NCBI RefSeq assembly: GCF_014646015.1 | Contig: NZ_BMMQ01000001.1 | Span: 186,001-250,000, forward strand | Origin: Microbacterium nanhaiense | GTDB taxonomy: Bacteria > Actinomycetota > Actinomycetes > Actinomycetales > Microbacteriaceae | Direction of reading: 5' to 3' | DNA length: 64,000 bases | Shown here: in pieces, positions 1 to 9,800 of the stretch | Position numbering within the stretch: position 1 is the first letter of the stretch | Layout: each line of letters begins with the position of its first letter | Translations under genes and position numbers: made by a program | The notes under the pieces: generated by a model | Databases searched by the model: none | What the model was told of the DNA's origin: nothing | What the model saw: the letters and a program-made list of their open reading frames with translations, nothing else

Positions 1-82
1 AACGAACGCATCACGGGGCGAGCCTACGCACGGGCGCTGGGAAAACCCGCAGGCACGGGCGGGGGAAACCTGCGCATTGGCC

Positions 83-88
83 TAGGAT
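83..88 (+). promoter_or_regulatory. -10 hexamer, leaderless promoter of PHP gene
   Basis: TAGGAT lies 6 nt before the GTG at 95, which puts the transcription start on or next to the start codon. It is one of a series of TANNNT hexamers at the same spacing in this window. No Shine-Dalgarno sequence is seen before the GTG. Confidence 0.55.
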
Positions 89-94
89 CCTTTC

Positions 95-952
95 GTGCGA
101 CACCTACTCCCGACCCCCGCAGACCTCCATCTGCACTCCACCTTCTCGGACGGCACGGAGTCGCCGACGGAGGTCGTGCAGCGTGCCGCGGAGGCGGGGG
201 TTCGAACTCTCGCCCTGACGGACCACGACACCGTCGCGGGCTGGGAGGAGGCGGCCGTTGCCGCGCGCGCGAACGGGCTTGCGCTGGTATCCGGCATCGA
301 GCTCAGCGCGAAGCACCGCGGGCGGAGCGTGCACGTCCTGGCGTACCTGCCCGACCCCTCATCACCGGCGCTGGCGCGCCTCATGGCGCGCGTGCGCGAC
401 GACCGGGTCGGACGGGCCGAGCGGATCGCGGAGCTCATCGCGCTCGACTTTCCCGTGACGTGGGCCGATGTACTCGCGCAGCGCGCGGGCGATGCGACCG
501 TCGGGCGCCCGCACATCGCCGACGCGCTCATCGCCGCGGGCGTCGTGGCGATGAGCGAGGAGGCCTTTGCCCGCATCCTGCACCCGGCGGGACCTTACTA
601 CGTCGGACACGATGCGCCCGACCCGGGGGAGGTCGTGCGCGCGATCGACGGTGCCGGCGGCGTGTCGGTCATCGCCCATCCGGCGGGGCGCGGCATGCTG
701 CCCGACGACGTGATCCGCAGCCTCATCGAGGACGGTCTGGGCGGCTTCGAACTCGGCCACCGCGAGAACACCCCGGCCGGCGTCGCGCATCTCGAGCGCA
801 TCGTGACGGCGCACGACCTCATCGTGACGGGATCGAGCGACTATCACGGCGCCGCAGGCAAGCCGAACCGTCCCGGCGAGCACACGACCGCACCCGACAT
901 GCTGGAACGGATCGTTCGCGCCGCCCGCGGCACCGAGCCCGTGCTGGCGTAA
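95..952 (+). CDS. PHP-family metal-dependent phosphoesterase
   Basis: Predicted cytoplasmic metal-dependent phosphoesterase of the PHP superfamily, 285 aa. The substrate cannot be read from sequence; family members hydrolyse small phosphate esters or nucleotides. The N-terminal metal-binding motif is intact (D10, H12, H14, D19), followed by T-D-H-D at residues 42-45, E69, H80, H195 and a late S-D-Y-H at 248-251, so all usual ligand positions of the TIM-like barrel seem present. The GTG start at 95 is supported by the hexamer at 83-88 and because the PHP motif begins only 10 residues in. It converges on the DEAD-box helicase, with a shared terminator between them. Confidence 0.88.
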   Translation: MRHLLPTPADLHLHSTFSDGTESPTEVVQRAAEAGVRTLALTDHDTVAGWEEAAVAARANGLALVSGIELSAKHRGRSVHVLAYLPDPSSPALARLMARVRDDRVGRAERIAELIALDFPVTWADVLAQRAGDATVGRPHIADALIAAGVVAMSEEAFARILHPAGPYYVGHDAPDPGEVVRAIDGAGGVSVIAHPAGRGMLPDDVIRSLIEDGLGGFELGHRENTPAGVAHLERIVTAHDLIVTGSSDYHGAAGKPNRPGEHTTAPDMLERIVRAARGTEPVLA

Positions 953-958
953 CGCAAA

Positions 959-986
959 GGGCGGCCCTCCCGAAGGAGAGCCGCCC
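959..986. terminator. bidirectional terminator between PHP gene and DEAD-box gene
   Basis: A 12-bp stem with one mismatch and a CGAA loop lies between the convergent genes ending at 952 and 996. On the minus strand the stem is followed by TTT, so it probably serves the helicase best. Confidence 0.7.
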
Positions 987-995
987 GAGGCGTCG

Positions 996-2399
996 TTATG
1001 CGCCCTGCGTGCCCTGGCCCGAGGAGCGCCGGCTGCGGCGCCGGCGGCGTGCCGGGGAGGGCTTACCGTCGTGGTGCTCCTTGCCGGTGCCGTCGTGCGT
1101 GCCCTGGCCCTCGGCCGGCGCATCGGTCGATGCCGCGCCGGCGGATCCGGACGAGCGGCGGCGGCGCGTGCGCTGGCCAGGCTCGCGCGCCGGCTTGTCG
1201 TCCTTCTTCGGCGCCGTCGTTATGCGCCCCTTCGTGCCCTCGGGGATGTCGAGGTCGGCGTAGAGGTGCGGGCTGGTCGAGTAGGTCTCGAGGGGCTCGG
1301 GCTGCCCGAAGTCGAGGGCGCGGTTGATGAGCGCCCACTTGTGCAGGTCGTCCCAGTCGACGAAGGTCACGGCGATGCCCTCGCGGCCCGCGCGACCCGT
1401 GCGGCCCGCGCGGTGCAGGTAAGTCTTCTCGTCGTCCGGGATCGTGTGATTGATGACGTGCGTGACGTCGTTGACGTCGATGCCGCGCGCCGCGACATCG
1501 GTCGCGACCATGACGTCCTTCTTGCCGGCCTTGAACGCGGCCATCGAGCGCTCGCGCTGCTCCTGCCCCATGTCTCCGTGCACTCCGCCGACGGAGAATC
1601 CGCGGTCGGTAAGCTCGTCGACGAGGCGTTGCGCCTGGCGCTTGGTGCGCGTGAAGATCACGGTCTTTCCGCGGCCGTTCGCCTGCAGGATCCGGCCGAT
1701 GACCTCGTCCTTGTCGAGCTGGTGCGCGCGATAGACGATGTGGCGGATGTTCGCCTGCGTGAGGCCCTCGTCGGGGTCCGTCGCGCGAATGTGGATCGGG
1801 TTCGACATGAAGCGGCGCGCAAGCGCCACGATCGGGCCGGGCATCGTCGCGCTGAAGAGCTGCGTGTGCCGCTTCGCTGCGACCCGCTGGAAGATCTTCT
1901 CGATATCGGCGAGGAAGCCGAGGTCGAGCATCTTGTCGGCCTCGTCGAGGACGACCTCGGTCGCGCCCGACAGGTCGAGGAGCCCCTGGCCCGCGAGGTC
2001 GATCAGACGGCCGGGCGTGCCGACGACGATCTGCGCGCCCGCGCGGAGCTGCTCGATCTGACCCTCGTAGGCCTTGCCGCCGTAGATCGCGACGACGCTG
2101 GTCGAGCGGCCCGCCGTGAGCAGATCCATGTCCTCGTACACCTGGGTCGCGAGCTCGCGCGTCGGCACGACGATGAGGGCCTTCACGCCGGGTTCCGGGT
2201 CCTTGCCGAGTCGCTGCACGACGGGGATGCCGAAGCCGAAGGTCTTGCCGGTTCCGGTCTTCGCCTGGCCGATGACGTCCTGCCCGGGGAGCGAGATCGG
2301 GATCGTCTGCTCCTGGATGGGGAACGCATTCTCGATTCCCTTAGTCGCCAGCTGGGCGACGATGTCCTCATCGACGGAGAGATCCGCGAACGTTGTCAT
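996..2399 (-). CDS. DEAD/DEAH-box ATP-dependent RNA helicase
   Basis: ATP-dependent RNA helicase of the DEAD-box superfamily, 467 aa, expected to remodel RNA in the cytoplasm (RhlE/CsdA-like; exact orthology not resolved). The motifs run in order: Q-motif near residue 29, A-K-T-G-T-G-K-T at 46-53, P-T-R-E-L-A at 79-84, T-P-G-R at 128-131, D-E-A-D at 152-155, S-A-T near 184, then the second RecA domain with H-G-D, A-T-D-V-A-A-R-G-I-D and H-R-A-G-R-T-G-R. The last ~90 residues are low complexity and rich in Arg and Ser, a usual RNA-binding tail. From memory M. tuberculosis has an rhlE helicase at the matching place in this block. Confidence 0.95.
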   Translation of the reverse strand: MTTFADLSVDEDIVAQLATKGIENAFPIQEQTIPISLPGQDVIGQAKTGTGKTFGFGIPVVQRLGKDPEPGVKALIVVPTRELATQVYEDMDLLTAGRSTSVVAIYGGKAYEGQIEQLRAGAQIVVGTPGRLIDLAGQGLLDLSGATEVVLDEADKMLDLGFLADIEKIFQRVAAKRHTQLFSATMPGPIVALARRFMSNPIHIRATDPDEGLTQANIRHIVYRAHQLDKDEVIGRILQANGRGKTVIFTRTKRQAQRLVDELTDRGFSVGGVHGDMGQEQRERSMAAFKAGKKDVMVATDVAARGIDVNDVTHVINHTIPDDEKTYLHRAGRTGRAGREGIAVTFVDWDDLHKWALINRALDFGQPEPLETYSTSPHLYADLDIPEGTKGRITTAPKKDDKPAREPGQRTRRRRSSGSAGAASTDAPAEGQGTHDGTGKEHHDGKPSPARRRRRSRRSSGQGTQGA

Positions 2400-2524
2400 G
2401 TGTGAGTGCCTGTCTCGACGGCGCGGCGCCAGATGACGCGGCCGCCGCCGGTGGAGATGTCCACGCCTCTACTCATCTGCCACAGGCGCGGGGCCCCGAT
2501 CCCATGCCGGGGCTGTCTCCAGCG

Positions 2525-2530
2525 TACCCT
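2525..2530 (+). promoter_or_regulatory. -10 hexamer, leaderless promoter of ferritin-like gene
   Basis: TACCCT lies 7 nt before the GTG at 2538. It decides the start: the in-frame GTG at 2532 would be too close to the hexamer. Confidence 0.5.
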
Positions 2531-2537
2531 GGTGATC

Positions 2538-3248
2538 GTGGTGAACTGGTTTTGGCAGCGTCGCAGGCCCGTCCGCAAGCTGCGTCTGCGGGCACGGGGC
2601 GAGATCGGCGACGCCGTGCGCGTCGATTTCGCGGAGCTCGCGCCCGACGTCATGGTGTTCCTGGGCCAGGCAGCGTACCTGCAATTGGGGTACTTCGAGA
2701 CGCTCACGCGCCTGATTCGCCGCACCCCCGAGCTCGTCGAGAAGGAGGCGCTGTCGCTCGCCGCGGGCGCCGCTCTCGCGAAGCACCGCGAGATCGTCGA
2801 GATCATCCGCGCCCGCGGCGTGGATCCGGCCGAGGCGATGGAGCCGTTCCGCGCGAGCCTCGACGCGTTCCGCACCTCGACGCTCGGATCCCGTCAGCGC
2901 GAGACCATGCTGACGGTGCACATCACGGCCGGGATCCTCGACGATTTCTATCTCGCGCTCGCGTCGAGCTACGGGGAGACGGGGCGCCGGGTCGAACGGA
3001 TCCTGGGGGCCGACCACGACCGTCAGCAGCTCACGCAGCTCCTCAGGGCGACGATCGATGCCGATGAGGAGATGCGCGGTCTGCTGTCGATGTGGGCCCG
3101 CCGCCTGGTCGGCGACACCCTGCTCGTCGCGCGCGCTGCCCTGCTTCCCGCGCACGATTCCGATGACGCCGAGAAGGTCGAGCCGGTCTTCACCGCGCTC
3201 ATCGCGGCGCACTCGCAGCGGATGAGCGCCCTCGGGCTGTCCGCCTGA
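2538..3248 (+). CDS. ferritin-like fold protein, tRNA-hydroxylase-like
   Basis: Helical protein of about 236 aa resembling the ferritin-like/tRNA-(MS2IO6A)-hydroxylase-like group found beside the DEAD-box helicase in actinobacteria. Its reaction is unknown, and I cannot confirm a complete di-iron site (E/EXXH pairs) by eye. Acidic and His residues on helices (for example the stretch around EKEALSLAAG and AKHREIVEII) fit a four-helix bundle. The open frame extends to 2406, but the GTG at 2538 fits a leaderless start, and residues before it look like random coding of the helicase promoter region. M. tuberculosis has a comparable gene at this place (Rv3210c, from memory). Confidence 0.7.
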   Translation: MVNWFWQRRRPVRKLRLRARGEIGDAVRVDFAELAPDVMVFLGQAAYLQLGYFETLTRLIRRTPELVEKEALSLAAGAALAKHREIVEIIRARGVDPAEAMEPFRASLDAFRTSTLGSRQRETMLTVHITAGILDDFYLALASSYGETGRRVERILGADHDRQQLTQLLRATIDADEEMRGLLSMWARRLVGDTLLVARAALLPAHDSDDAEKVEPVFTALIAAHSQRMSALGLSA

Positions 3249-3291
3249 GCCCCGGCCGATCCGCGGCGACCGGGCGCCTCAGCCGGGGCTC
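3247..3291. terminator. possible weak terminator hairpin
   Basis: A 10-bp perfect inverted repeat (arms 3247-3256 and 3282-3291) starts on the stop codon region of the ferritin-like gene and lies between convergent genes. The loop is long (25 nt) and there is no T-run, so it is only a candidate. Confidence 0.3.
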
Positions 3292-3303
3292 GTGGCGGCG
3301 GAC

Positions 3304-3525
3304 TCAGGCGACGAAGCCGACCTTGCGAACGTCCTGCGAGCCGATCTCGACGTAGGCGAGCGCCGTCGCGGGAACGATGTAGGTCGATCCCTTGGCGTCG
3401 TTCAGCGTGAGCGTCGTGCCCGCGGTCAGGGCCTCATCGACCCTGGCGGCGACGGCCTCGGCCGTCTCGTCCGAGGAGAAGTTGAGCTCGCGGCCGGTGT
3501 TCATCATTCCGATGCGGATATCCAC
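3304..3525 (-). CDS. DUF3107 family small protein
   Basis: Small soluble protein of 73 aa matching the DUF3107 family, which is widespread and almost confined to actinobacteria (the mycobacterial member is known as TB9.4). Function unknown. The sequence is of the mixed beta-alpha type: it begins V-D-I-R-I-G, and contains a V-D-E-A-L helix and a final D-V-R-K-V-G-F-V-A strand. The frame stays open far upstream, antisense to the adnA-like gene, but family length and a GAAAGG Shine-Dalgarno about 8 nt before the GTG fix the start at 3525. It is divergent from the recombination genes that start at 3676. Confidence 0.88.
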   Translation of the reverse strand: MDIRIGMMNTGRELNFSSDETAEAVAARVDEALTAGTTLTLNDAKGSTYIVPATALAYVEIGSQDVRKVGFVA

Positions 3526-3662
3526 GGGTCGTGCCTTTCGTCGTGCTGACTCACCCCGATCGGGGCGCGAAATCCACTCTATCCGCGCGTCTCGGGCGCG
3601 GCGGCGGCGCACGCTGAGGGCGAACGCGCGGGCGGGATCGTTTCTTTGTCGGTGGTCCTCAC

Positions 3663-3668
3663 TAGCGT
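3663..3668 (+). promoter_or_regulatory. -10 hexamer, leaderless promoter of adnA-adnB
   Basis: TAGCGT lies 7 nt before the ATG at 3676 and would drive the adnA-like/adnB-like pair. No Shine-Dalgarno sequence is seen. Confidence 0.55.
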
Positions 3669-3675
3669 GGAACCC

Positions 3676-6600
3676 ATGAGCGAGATCACCTGGGATGCCG
3701 AACAGCGAGCGGTGCTGGAGCTGCCCTCCGAGGCGAGCGGCACGATCATCGGTGCGCCGGGCAGCGGGAAGACGGCGGTGCTGGTCGAACGCGTCGCGCG
3801 TCTGGTCGGCGGAGCCGACGCGGCCTTCGGTGCCGACCAGGTGCTCGTGCTTACGCCATCCCGTGCGTCGGCGACGCGGCTGCGCGATCGGCTCGCGCAG
3901 CGCGTCGGCGTCGCGACGCCCGGGCCGCTCGCGCGGTCCGTGGGGTCCTTCGCCTTCCAGATCGCTCGCGCCGAGCTGACGCTCCGCGGTGAACCGGCGC
4001 CCGAACTGCTGACGGGCGCCGAGCAGGACCGCATCCTCTCGCAGGTGATCGAGGGCGACATCGACGCGCCGCGCATCCCCTGGCCCGAGCATCTCGGCGA
4101 GACGGTGCGGCGCTCGAAGGACTTCCGCTCCGAGCTGCGGGCCTTCCTCGACGCGGCGATCGAGCTCGACGTGTCGCGCGAGGAGCTCGCCGCGCTCGCG
4201 GGCGGCGCATGGGCGCCCATCGCCGCCCTCACGCGCGAGTACGGCGCCGTTCTCAGCCGGATGAGCACGAACTCGATGGGGGCGGCCGAGCTTGCGAGCG
4301 CGGCGCGGAAGGCGCTGGTCCGTGGCGGCGCGCTGCCCGGCATCGATCGGATCCGCGCGGTGCTCGTCGACGATGCCCAGGAGCTCACGCAGGGCGGAGT
4401 CGCGCTCGTCGGCGCTCTGAGGGCGCGGGGTGTCGCGGTGCTCGCCGCCGGCGATCCTGACATCGCGTCGGGGGCGTTCCGCGGTATCGGGCCGGACGTC
4501 TTCGCTGCCCTCGTGGACGCGCTGGGCGATGTGCATGTGCTGCGCGGCCAGCATCGATCGTCGGAGGAGATCGGCTGGCTCGTCCGCCGGGCGACCGAGG
4601 CGATCGGCGCGGGCGGCCGCGTCGAGCATCGACGGGCGCCCGGAGCAGAGCCCGAGCAGTGGCGAGACGTCCGGGTTGTGAAGGCGCCCAGCCCAGGGGA
4701 GGAGCACGATCAGATCGCGCGAGCCCTGCGCGAACTGCACCTGAGCGACGGCGTGCCCTGGGGCCGGATGGCGGTCATCGCACACGACACCCGGCAGCTC
4801 GTCGCCCTCGAATCCGAGCTCGCGTCGAGAGACGTGCCGACCCGCGCTTCCGGCGTCCCGCGCCCGTTGGGGAGCGAGCGCACCGTTCGGCAGATTCTCG
4901 AGCTCGTGCGCCTCGCGCTCCTGCCGCGAGACCGGCGCGGCGTCGACGCGCTGGTCGAGGCGCTGCGCACGCCGTTCGGAGGATTCGACGGCGTGGCTCT
5001 TCGTCGTCTTCGCGGAGGATTGCGTCACGCCGAGCTCGAGGCCGCCGGTACCCGTCCCGCGCGTGAACTGCTCGCCGAGGGCTTCGCGCATCCCGTTCTG
5101 TTCTCGTCCCTGGATACCGACGAGGGGCGCCGAGCCGAGCGTTTCGCCACGACCCTGCACCAGGTCCACGAGATGGCGGAGAAGGGAGCGACGATCCACG
5201 AGCTCCTCTGGCACGTCTGGGACCGCGCGCGCCTCGCGGGCAATAGGCGTCTCGCGGACGTCTGGCGGCGTCAGGCGACCTCGCCCGGCCCGACGGCCGG
5301 CGACGCCGCGCGTTCCCTCGACGGTCTCGTCGCTCTCTTCGCCGCCGCAAAGCGGGCGATCGAGCGCAACCCACGCCAGAGCGCCGATCACTTCATCCGC
5401 GAGATTCTCGACAGCGACGTTCCCGAGGACACGCTGTCGGCGCCCGAGCGCGACGCGACGGTGGCACTGATGACGCCCGCCAACGCACTCTCGACCGAGT
5501 TCGACGTCGTCGTGATCGCCGGCCTCCAAGACGGCGTCTGGCCCAACACGCGATTGCGCGGCGGACTGCTCGGCACGTGGCGCCTCGCCGACGCCGTGCG
5601 CGCGCACCGCGATGGAACGCCCATGCCGGAACCCGCGACTCTGGACCGGCGCCGGCAGGCGCTTTACGACGAGCTCCGCCTCTTCGTTCGCGCACTGTCC
5701 CGGGCGCGCACGAAGGTGCTCGTCACGGCCGTCGACGACGAGGGGTCATCGCCGAGCCCGCTGTTCGGCTATCTGCCCCCCGCACTCGACCCCGACGACG
5801 GGGCCGAGCATCCACTGTCGCTCCGCGGTCTTGTCGGGCACTACCGTCGGCTCCTCACAAGCTCTCGGAACGACGCGGCGCGCGCGGAGGCGGCGGCTCA
5901 GCTCCGAGTGCTCGCCGCGCACGGCGTGCCCGGTGCCGATCCCGACGAGTGGTACGGCATACGCCCGGCATCGACGCTCGCGCCCCTGCGCGACCTCGAC
6001 GCGACCTTCGTGAGCGTGTCGCCGTCGCGCATCGACGGCTTCGAGGCCTGCGGCCTGGAGTGGGCCATCGGCTCGCTGGGCGGCGACACGGTCACGTCGC
6101 CGAGCGCGGGGCTCGGTACGCTTCTGCACGCGGCTCTCGAGCGCGTCCCCGAGGGCGGCGTCGACGCGATGCGCGCCGTCGTCGACGAGCGCTGGGGCGA
6201 GCTCGACTTCGAGACGCCATGGATCGCGGAGAAGGAGCGCCGCCGCATCGACCAGTACATCGAGCGACTCGACTCGTATCTCCAGCAGGTGCGGTCGCAG
6301 GGCGGGCGCGTGATCGCCTCCGAGGCCGACTTCCAGTACGCCGTATCGGTGGCCGACGGGTCGATCGTCCACGGCGCGGACGCCCACCGCGCGGGGCACG
6401 CGGTCATCAGCGGCAGCATCGACCGCGTGGAGGAGTACCCCGTGGCGGCCGGAGACCACGCCGCGGCGCGCGGACGCGGCTTCACGCCGATGCGCGCGCA
6501 GGACGAATCCGGCGGGCGGGTCGTCGTCGTCGACCTGAAGAGCGGGAAGAGCGAGGAACGCGTCGCCGATGCGAAGGTCGCGGGTGACGCGCAGCTAGCG

Positions 6601-6888
6601 GCCTATCAGATCGCGGTCGAGCAGGGACTCGTCGGCGGGGCGCGGCCCGACGCGCTCGCCGGGGCACGGTTGGTCGTCGTCTCGAAGACGCTCGCGAAGA
6701 GCGACTACCGCGTCGCGCATCAGCAGACGCTCCTCGGCGATGACCGCGAGGAGTTCCTCACCCGCGTCGCGGAGGCCGCGCGCGGCATGGCCGCCTCGAG
6801 TTTCACAGCGGCGGTCGAGGACCACTGCCACGGCGCACGATTCACGCCGATCTGCCGCATCCACACGATCGGAGCAGTCAGCGCATGA
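3676..6888 (+). CDS. adnA: AdnA-like UvrD/RecB-type helicase-nuclease subunit
   Basis: Probable first subunit of the actinobacterial AdnAB complex, which unwinds and resects double-strand DNA ends for homologous recombination. Length is 1070 aa. An N-terminal SF1 motor carries Walker A G-A-P-G-S-G-K-T at 26-33, but the Walker B box reads D-D-A-Q instead of D-E-x-Q, fitting the known weak motor of AdnA. The C-terminal RecB-like nuclease has D953-L-K-S-G and the Q-L-x-x-Y helix about 20 residues later. Cys residues before (F-E-A-C-G-L) and after the nuclease (H-C-H, P-I-C) look like a depleted iron-sulfur site. The start at 3676 follows a leaderless promoter. It overlaps the next gene by 4 bp (ATGA), so the two are translationally coupled. 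Confidence 0.88.
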   Translation: MSEITWDAEQRAVLELPSEASGTIIGAPGSGKTAVLVERVARLVGGADAAFGADQVLVLTPSRASATRLRDRLAQRVGVATPGPLARSVGSFAFQIARAELTLRGEPAPELLTGAEQDRILSQVIEGDIDAPRIPWPEHLGETVRRSKDFRSELRAFLDAAIELDVSREELAALAGGAWAPIAALTREYGAVLSRMSTNSMGAAELASAARKALVRGGALPGIDRIRAVLVDDAQELTQGGVALVGALRARGVAVLAAGDPDIASGAFRGIGPDVFAALVDALGDVHVLRGQHRSSEEIGWLVRRATEAIGAGGRVEHRRAPGAEPEQWRDVRVVKAPSPGEEHDQIARALRELHLSDGVPWGRMAVIAHDTRQLVALESELASRDVPTRASGVPRPLGSERTVRQILELVRLALLPRDRRGVDALVEALRTPFGGFDGVALRRLRGGLRHAELEAAGTRPARELLAEGFAHPVLFSSLDTDEGRRAERFATTLHQVHEMAEKGATIHELLWHVWDRARLAGNRRLADVWRRQATSPGPTAGDAARSLDGLVALFAAAKRAIERNPRQSADHFIREILDSDVPEDTLSAPERDATVALMTPANALSTEFDVVVIAGLQDGVWPNTRLRGGLLGTWRLADAVRAHRDGTPMPEPATLDRRRQALYDELRLFVRALSRARTKVLVTAVDDEGSSPSPLFGYLPPALDPDDGAEHPLSLRGLVGHYRRLLTSSRNDAARAEAAAQLRVLAAHGVPGADPDEWYGIRPASTLAPLRDLDATFVSVSPSRIDGFEACGLEWAIGSLGGDTVTSPSAGLGTLLHAALERVPEGGVDAMRAVVDERWGELDFETPWIAEKERRRIDQYIERLDSYLQQVRSQGGRVIASEADFQYAVSVADGSIVHGADAHRAGHAVISGSIDRVEEYPVAAGDHAAARGRGFTPMRAQDESGGRVVVVDLKSGKSEERVADAKVAGDAQLAAYQIAVEQGLVGGARPDALAGARLVVVSKTLAKSDYRVAHQQTLLGDDREEFLTRVAEAARGMAASSFTAAVEDHCHGARFTPICRIHTIGAVSA

Positions 6889-9800
6889 CCACCGCCCCCG
6901 GCGTCCCCGCCATCTCGGCCGACCAGATCGCGGACGCCCTCGGACAGCACCGCCCGACGGCCGCTCAGCGCGCGGTCATCGAGGCACCGCTCGAACCCGC
7001 ACTCGTCGTCGCGGGCGCCGGTAGCGGCAAGACCGAGACGATGTCCGCCCGTGTCCTCTGGCTCGTCGCCAACGGCTTCGTTCGCGCCGATCAGATCCTC
7101 GGGCTGACGTTCACCCGCAAGGCCGCGGGTGAGCTCGCCGAGCGCATCTCGCGCCGCCTCGCCGTGCTCGACGAGTTCGAGACGCGCGGCCTCCTGCCCC
7201 GCCTCGGCGAGGTCCTGGCGGCGCCCGAGTTCGCGCGCGTCGCCCGGGCAGAGACCGAGGCGCAGCGCGCGACCGTCCGTCGCGCGGTGCTCGACGAGCT
7301 CGCGTCGCGATGGGGGATTCCGCGCCGTGGCGAAGATCACGTGCTGGATGCGCTGCTGAACCGGCCTCGCGTCTCGACGTACAACGCCTTCGCGGACTCG
7401 GTCGTGCGCGAGAACGCGTCGCGCATCGGGCGCGACCCCGACGCCGAGGTGTTGAGCGGGTCGGCGGCCTGGCTGCTCGCCCGCGGGGTCGTCGTCTCGT
7501 CGACGCACCCCGCCCTCGTCGACCTCGAGCGCTCGCCCAACACGATCGTCGAGGACGTGCAGCGCCTGGCCGCCGCGCTTCTCGACAACCGCGTCGATCC
7601 GGATGCCGTGCGCCGGTGGGCGGCGCGCCGCGCGGCCGACTTCGAACCGTTCCTCACCGCACGGGGAGACAAGCACTGGGACAAGGCGCACGCGGCGCTC
7701 GTCGCGCTGCCGATGCTCCTCGATCTGGTCGCGGCGTATACGGCGGAGAAGCAGCGCAGGGGCCTGCTCGAGTTCGCCGACCAGGTTTCGGGGGCGCTCG
7801 ACGTCATCGAGAGCGCACCGGACGTCGTGAGCGAGCTGCGAGAGCAGTACCCGGTCGTGCTGCTCGATGAATATCAGGACACCTCGGTGCTACAGACGCG
7901 GCTGCTGGCGGGGATGTTCCGGGGGCTTGCGGTCATGGCAGTGGGCGATCCGAACCAGTCGATCTACGGTTGGCGCGGAGCGAGCTCCGACAACATGCAC
8001 GCGTTCACGCGCGAGTTCGCCGGCGACGGGGCGGCGAGGACGTACGCCCTCATGACGAGCTGGCGCAATGACCGCGTGGTCCTCGCCGCCGCGAATCGCC
8101 TGGTCGCCCCGCTCGCACATCCAGGCACCATCGCGGTCCCGCCGCTCGAGCCGAACCCCGGGGCCGGCATCGGCGACCTCGAGGTGCGGTACCCCGAGAC
8201 CGTCGACGACGAGGCGGCGGCCGTTGCCGAGTGGTTCGACGAACGCCGGGCAGAGCATGCCGCGGCCGGGAAGTCCGGCAAGCCGCACACCGGCGCGGTC
8301 CTGTTCCGCGCCAAGAAGCACATGCAGAAGTTCGCCGACGCCCTCGCCGAACGCGGGATCCCGCATCGGATCCTCGGTCTCGGCGGGCTGCTGTCCGCCC
8401 CGGAGGTCGTCGACGTCGTGTCGGCGCTCAGGGTCATCCACAGCCCGGCGGAGGGGTCGGCCCTGATCCGGCTACTCATCGGACCGCGGTTCGCGGTCGG
8501 TGTCGCCGACATGGGTGCGCTCTACGACCTCGCGAAGGCGCTCAGTAGGCGCGACGGTTCCCTCGCGCCGCTGAGCGATGAGGTGCGCGCCCGTATACGC
8601 GCCTCGGCGGGCATCGACGAGCAGGTCTCGATCATCGATGCCCTCGAGTTCCTGCGCCGGAGCCCCGACGACTATCGCCTGCTCGAGGGCTTCACGCCCG
8701 AGGGGCGCGCGCGACTTCGCGACGCCGCCGAGGTGATCGAACGCCTGCGCCGTGCCGCCGGGGCACCGATTCCCGAACTTCTCCGCATGATCGAGCAGGA
8801 GCTCCGGCTCGACATCGAGCTCTATGCGAACGAATCCCGCGGATCCGCGCGGTCATCGCACCTTCAGCTCCGCGCCTTTGCGGATGAGGTGCGGGGGTTC
8901 CTCTCGATCGACGAACGCGGAACTCTCGGTAGCCTGCTGGCGTGGATCGATCAGGCGGAGCGGGCGGACGATCTCGCCCCGCGCAGCGAGCCGCCCGAGC
9001 CGGGCGTCGTGCAGCTCCTCACGATCCACGGTTCGAAGGGCCTCGAGTGGGACGCCGTCGCGGTCGTGCGCCTCGTCGCGGGGGAGCTTCCCTCGACGCC
9101 GCGGGAGCTCGCCGCGGGGTTCTCGTTCGGTCATCTGCCCGATCCGTTCCGCGGAGACGCCGCCGCGCGCCCCGTTTTCGAGTGGGCCGCCCCCGCGATC
9201 GTGACCGACGAGACGCGGGATGAGCTGACGGCGGAACTCGCCGATGCGTTCGAGAGCTTCCGCGGCGGCGTTCGTGACGCCGCCGAGCACGAAGACCGTC
9301 GCCTGGCGTATGTCGCGGTCACGCGCGCCCGCGGGCACCTCCTCCTGACGGGGTCCCACTGGGCCGGTCACGCGCGACCGCGCCCGGCGAGCACCTATCT
9401 CGAGGAGATCCTCGACGAGTTCGAGGGGCGGATCCGCGCTGTCGGGGCGGGGAGCGTCGACGAGGGAGAGCCCGGCGACGACCGGGCGCTCTTCGAGGAA
9501 GAGGACGTCCAGGAACTCTACGCCGAGCGGCTGCGGCGGGCCCGCGCGAGCATCGCCCCGCGGGACAAGGAGGCCGAGAACCCGTACGGCGGCCCGGGTG
9601 CGCAGGCGACGTGGCCCCTCGACCCGCTGGGGGCACGTCGGGCAGTCGTCGAAGCGGCGGCTCGCGCCGTCCGCGAGGCCGCGCCGATCGAGGAGAGCCC
9701 GGAGATCAGCCGCCTGATCGCGGAGCGCGACGAGCAGCGACGGGCACGGACGATGTCAATCCCGGCCCGCGTGCCCGCGTCGAAGTTCAAGGACTACGTC

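Noticed and set aside
3526..5607. Long minus-strand extension upstream of DUF3107.
   Set aside because: It is antisense to the adnA-like gene; only the last 73 codons match a family and have a ribosome binding site.
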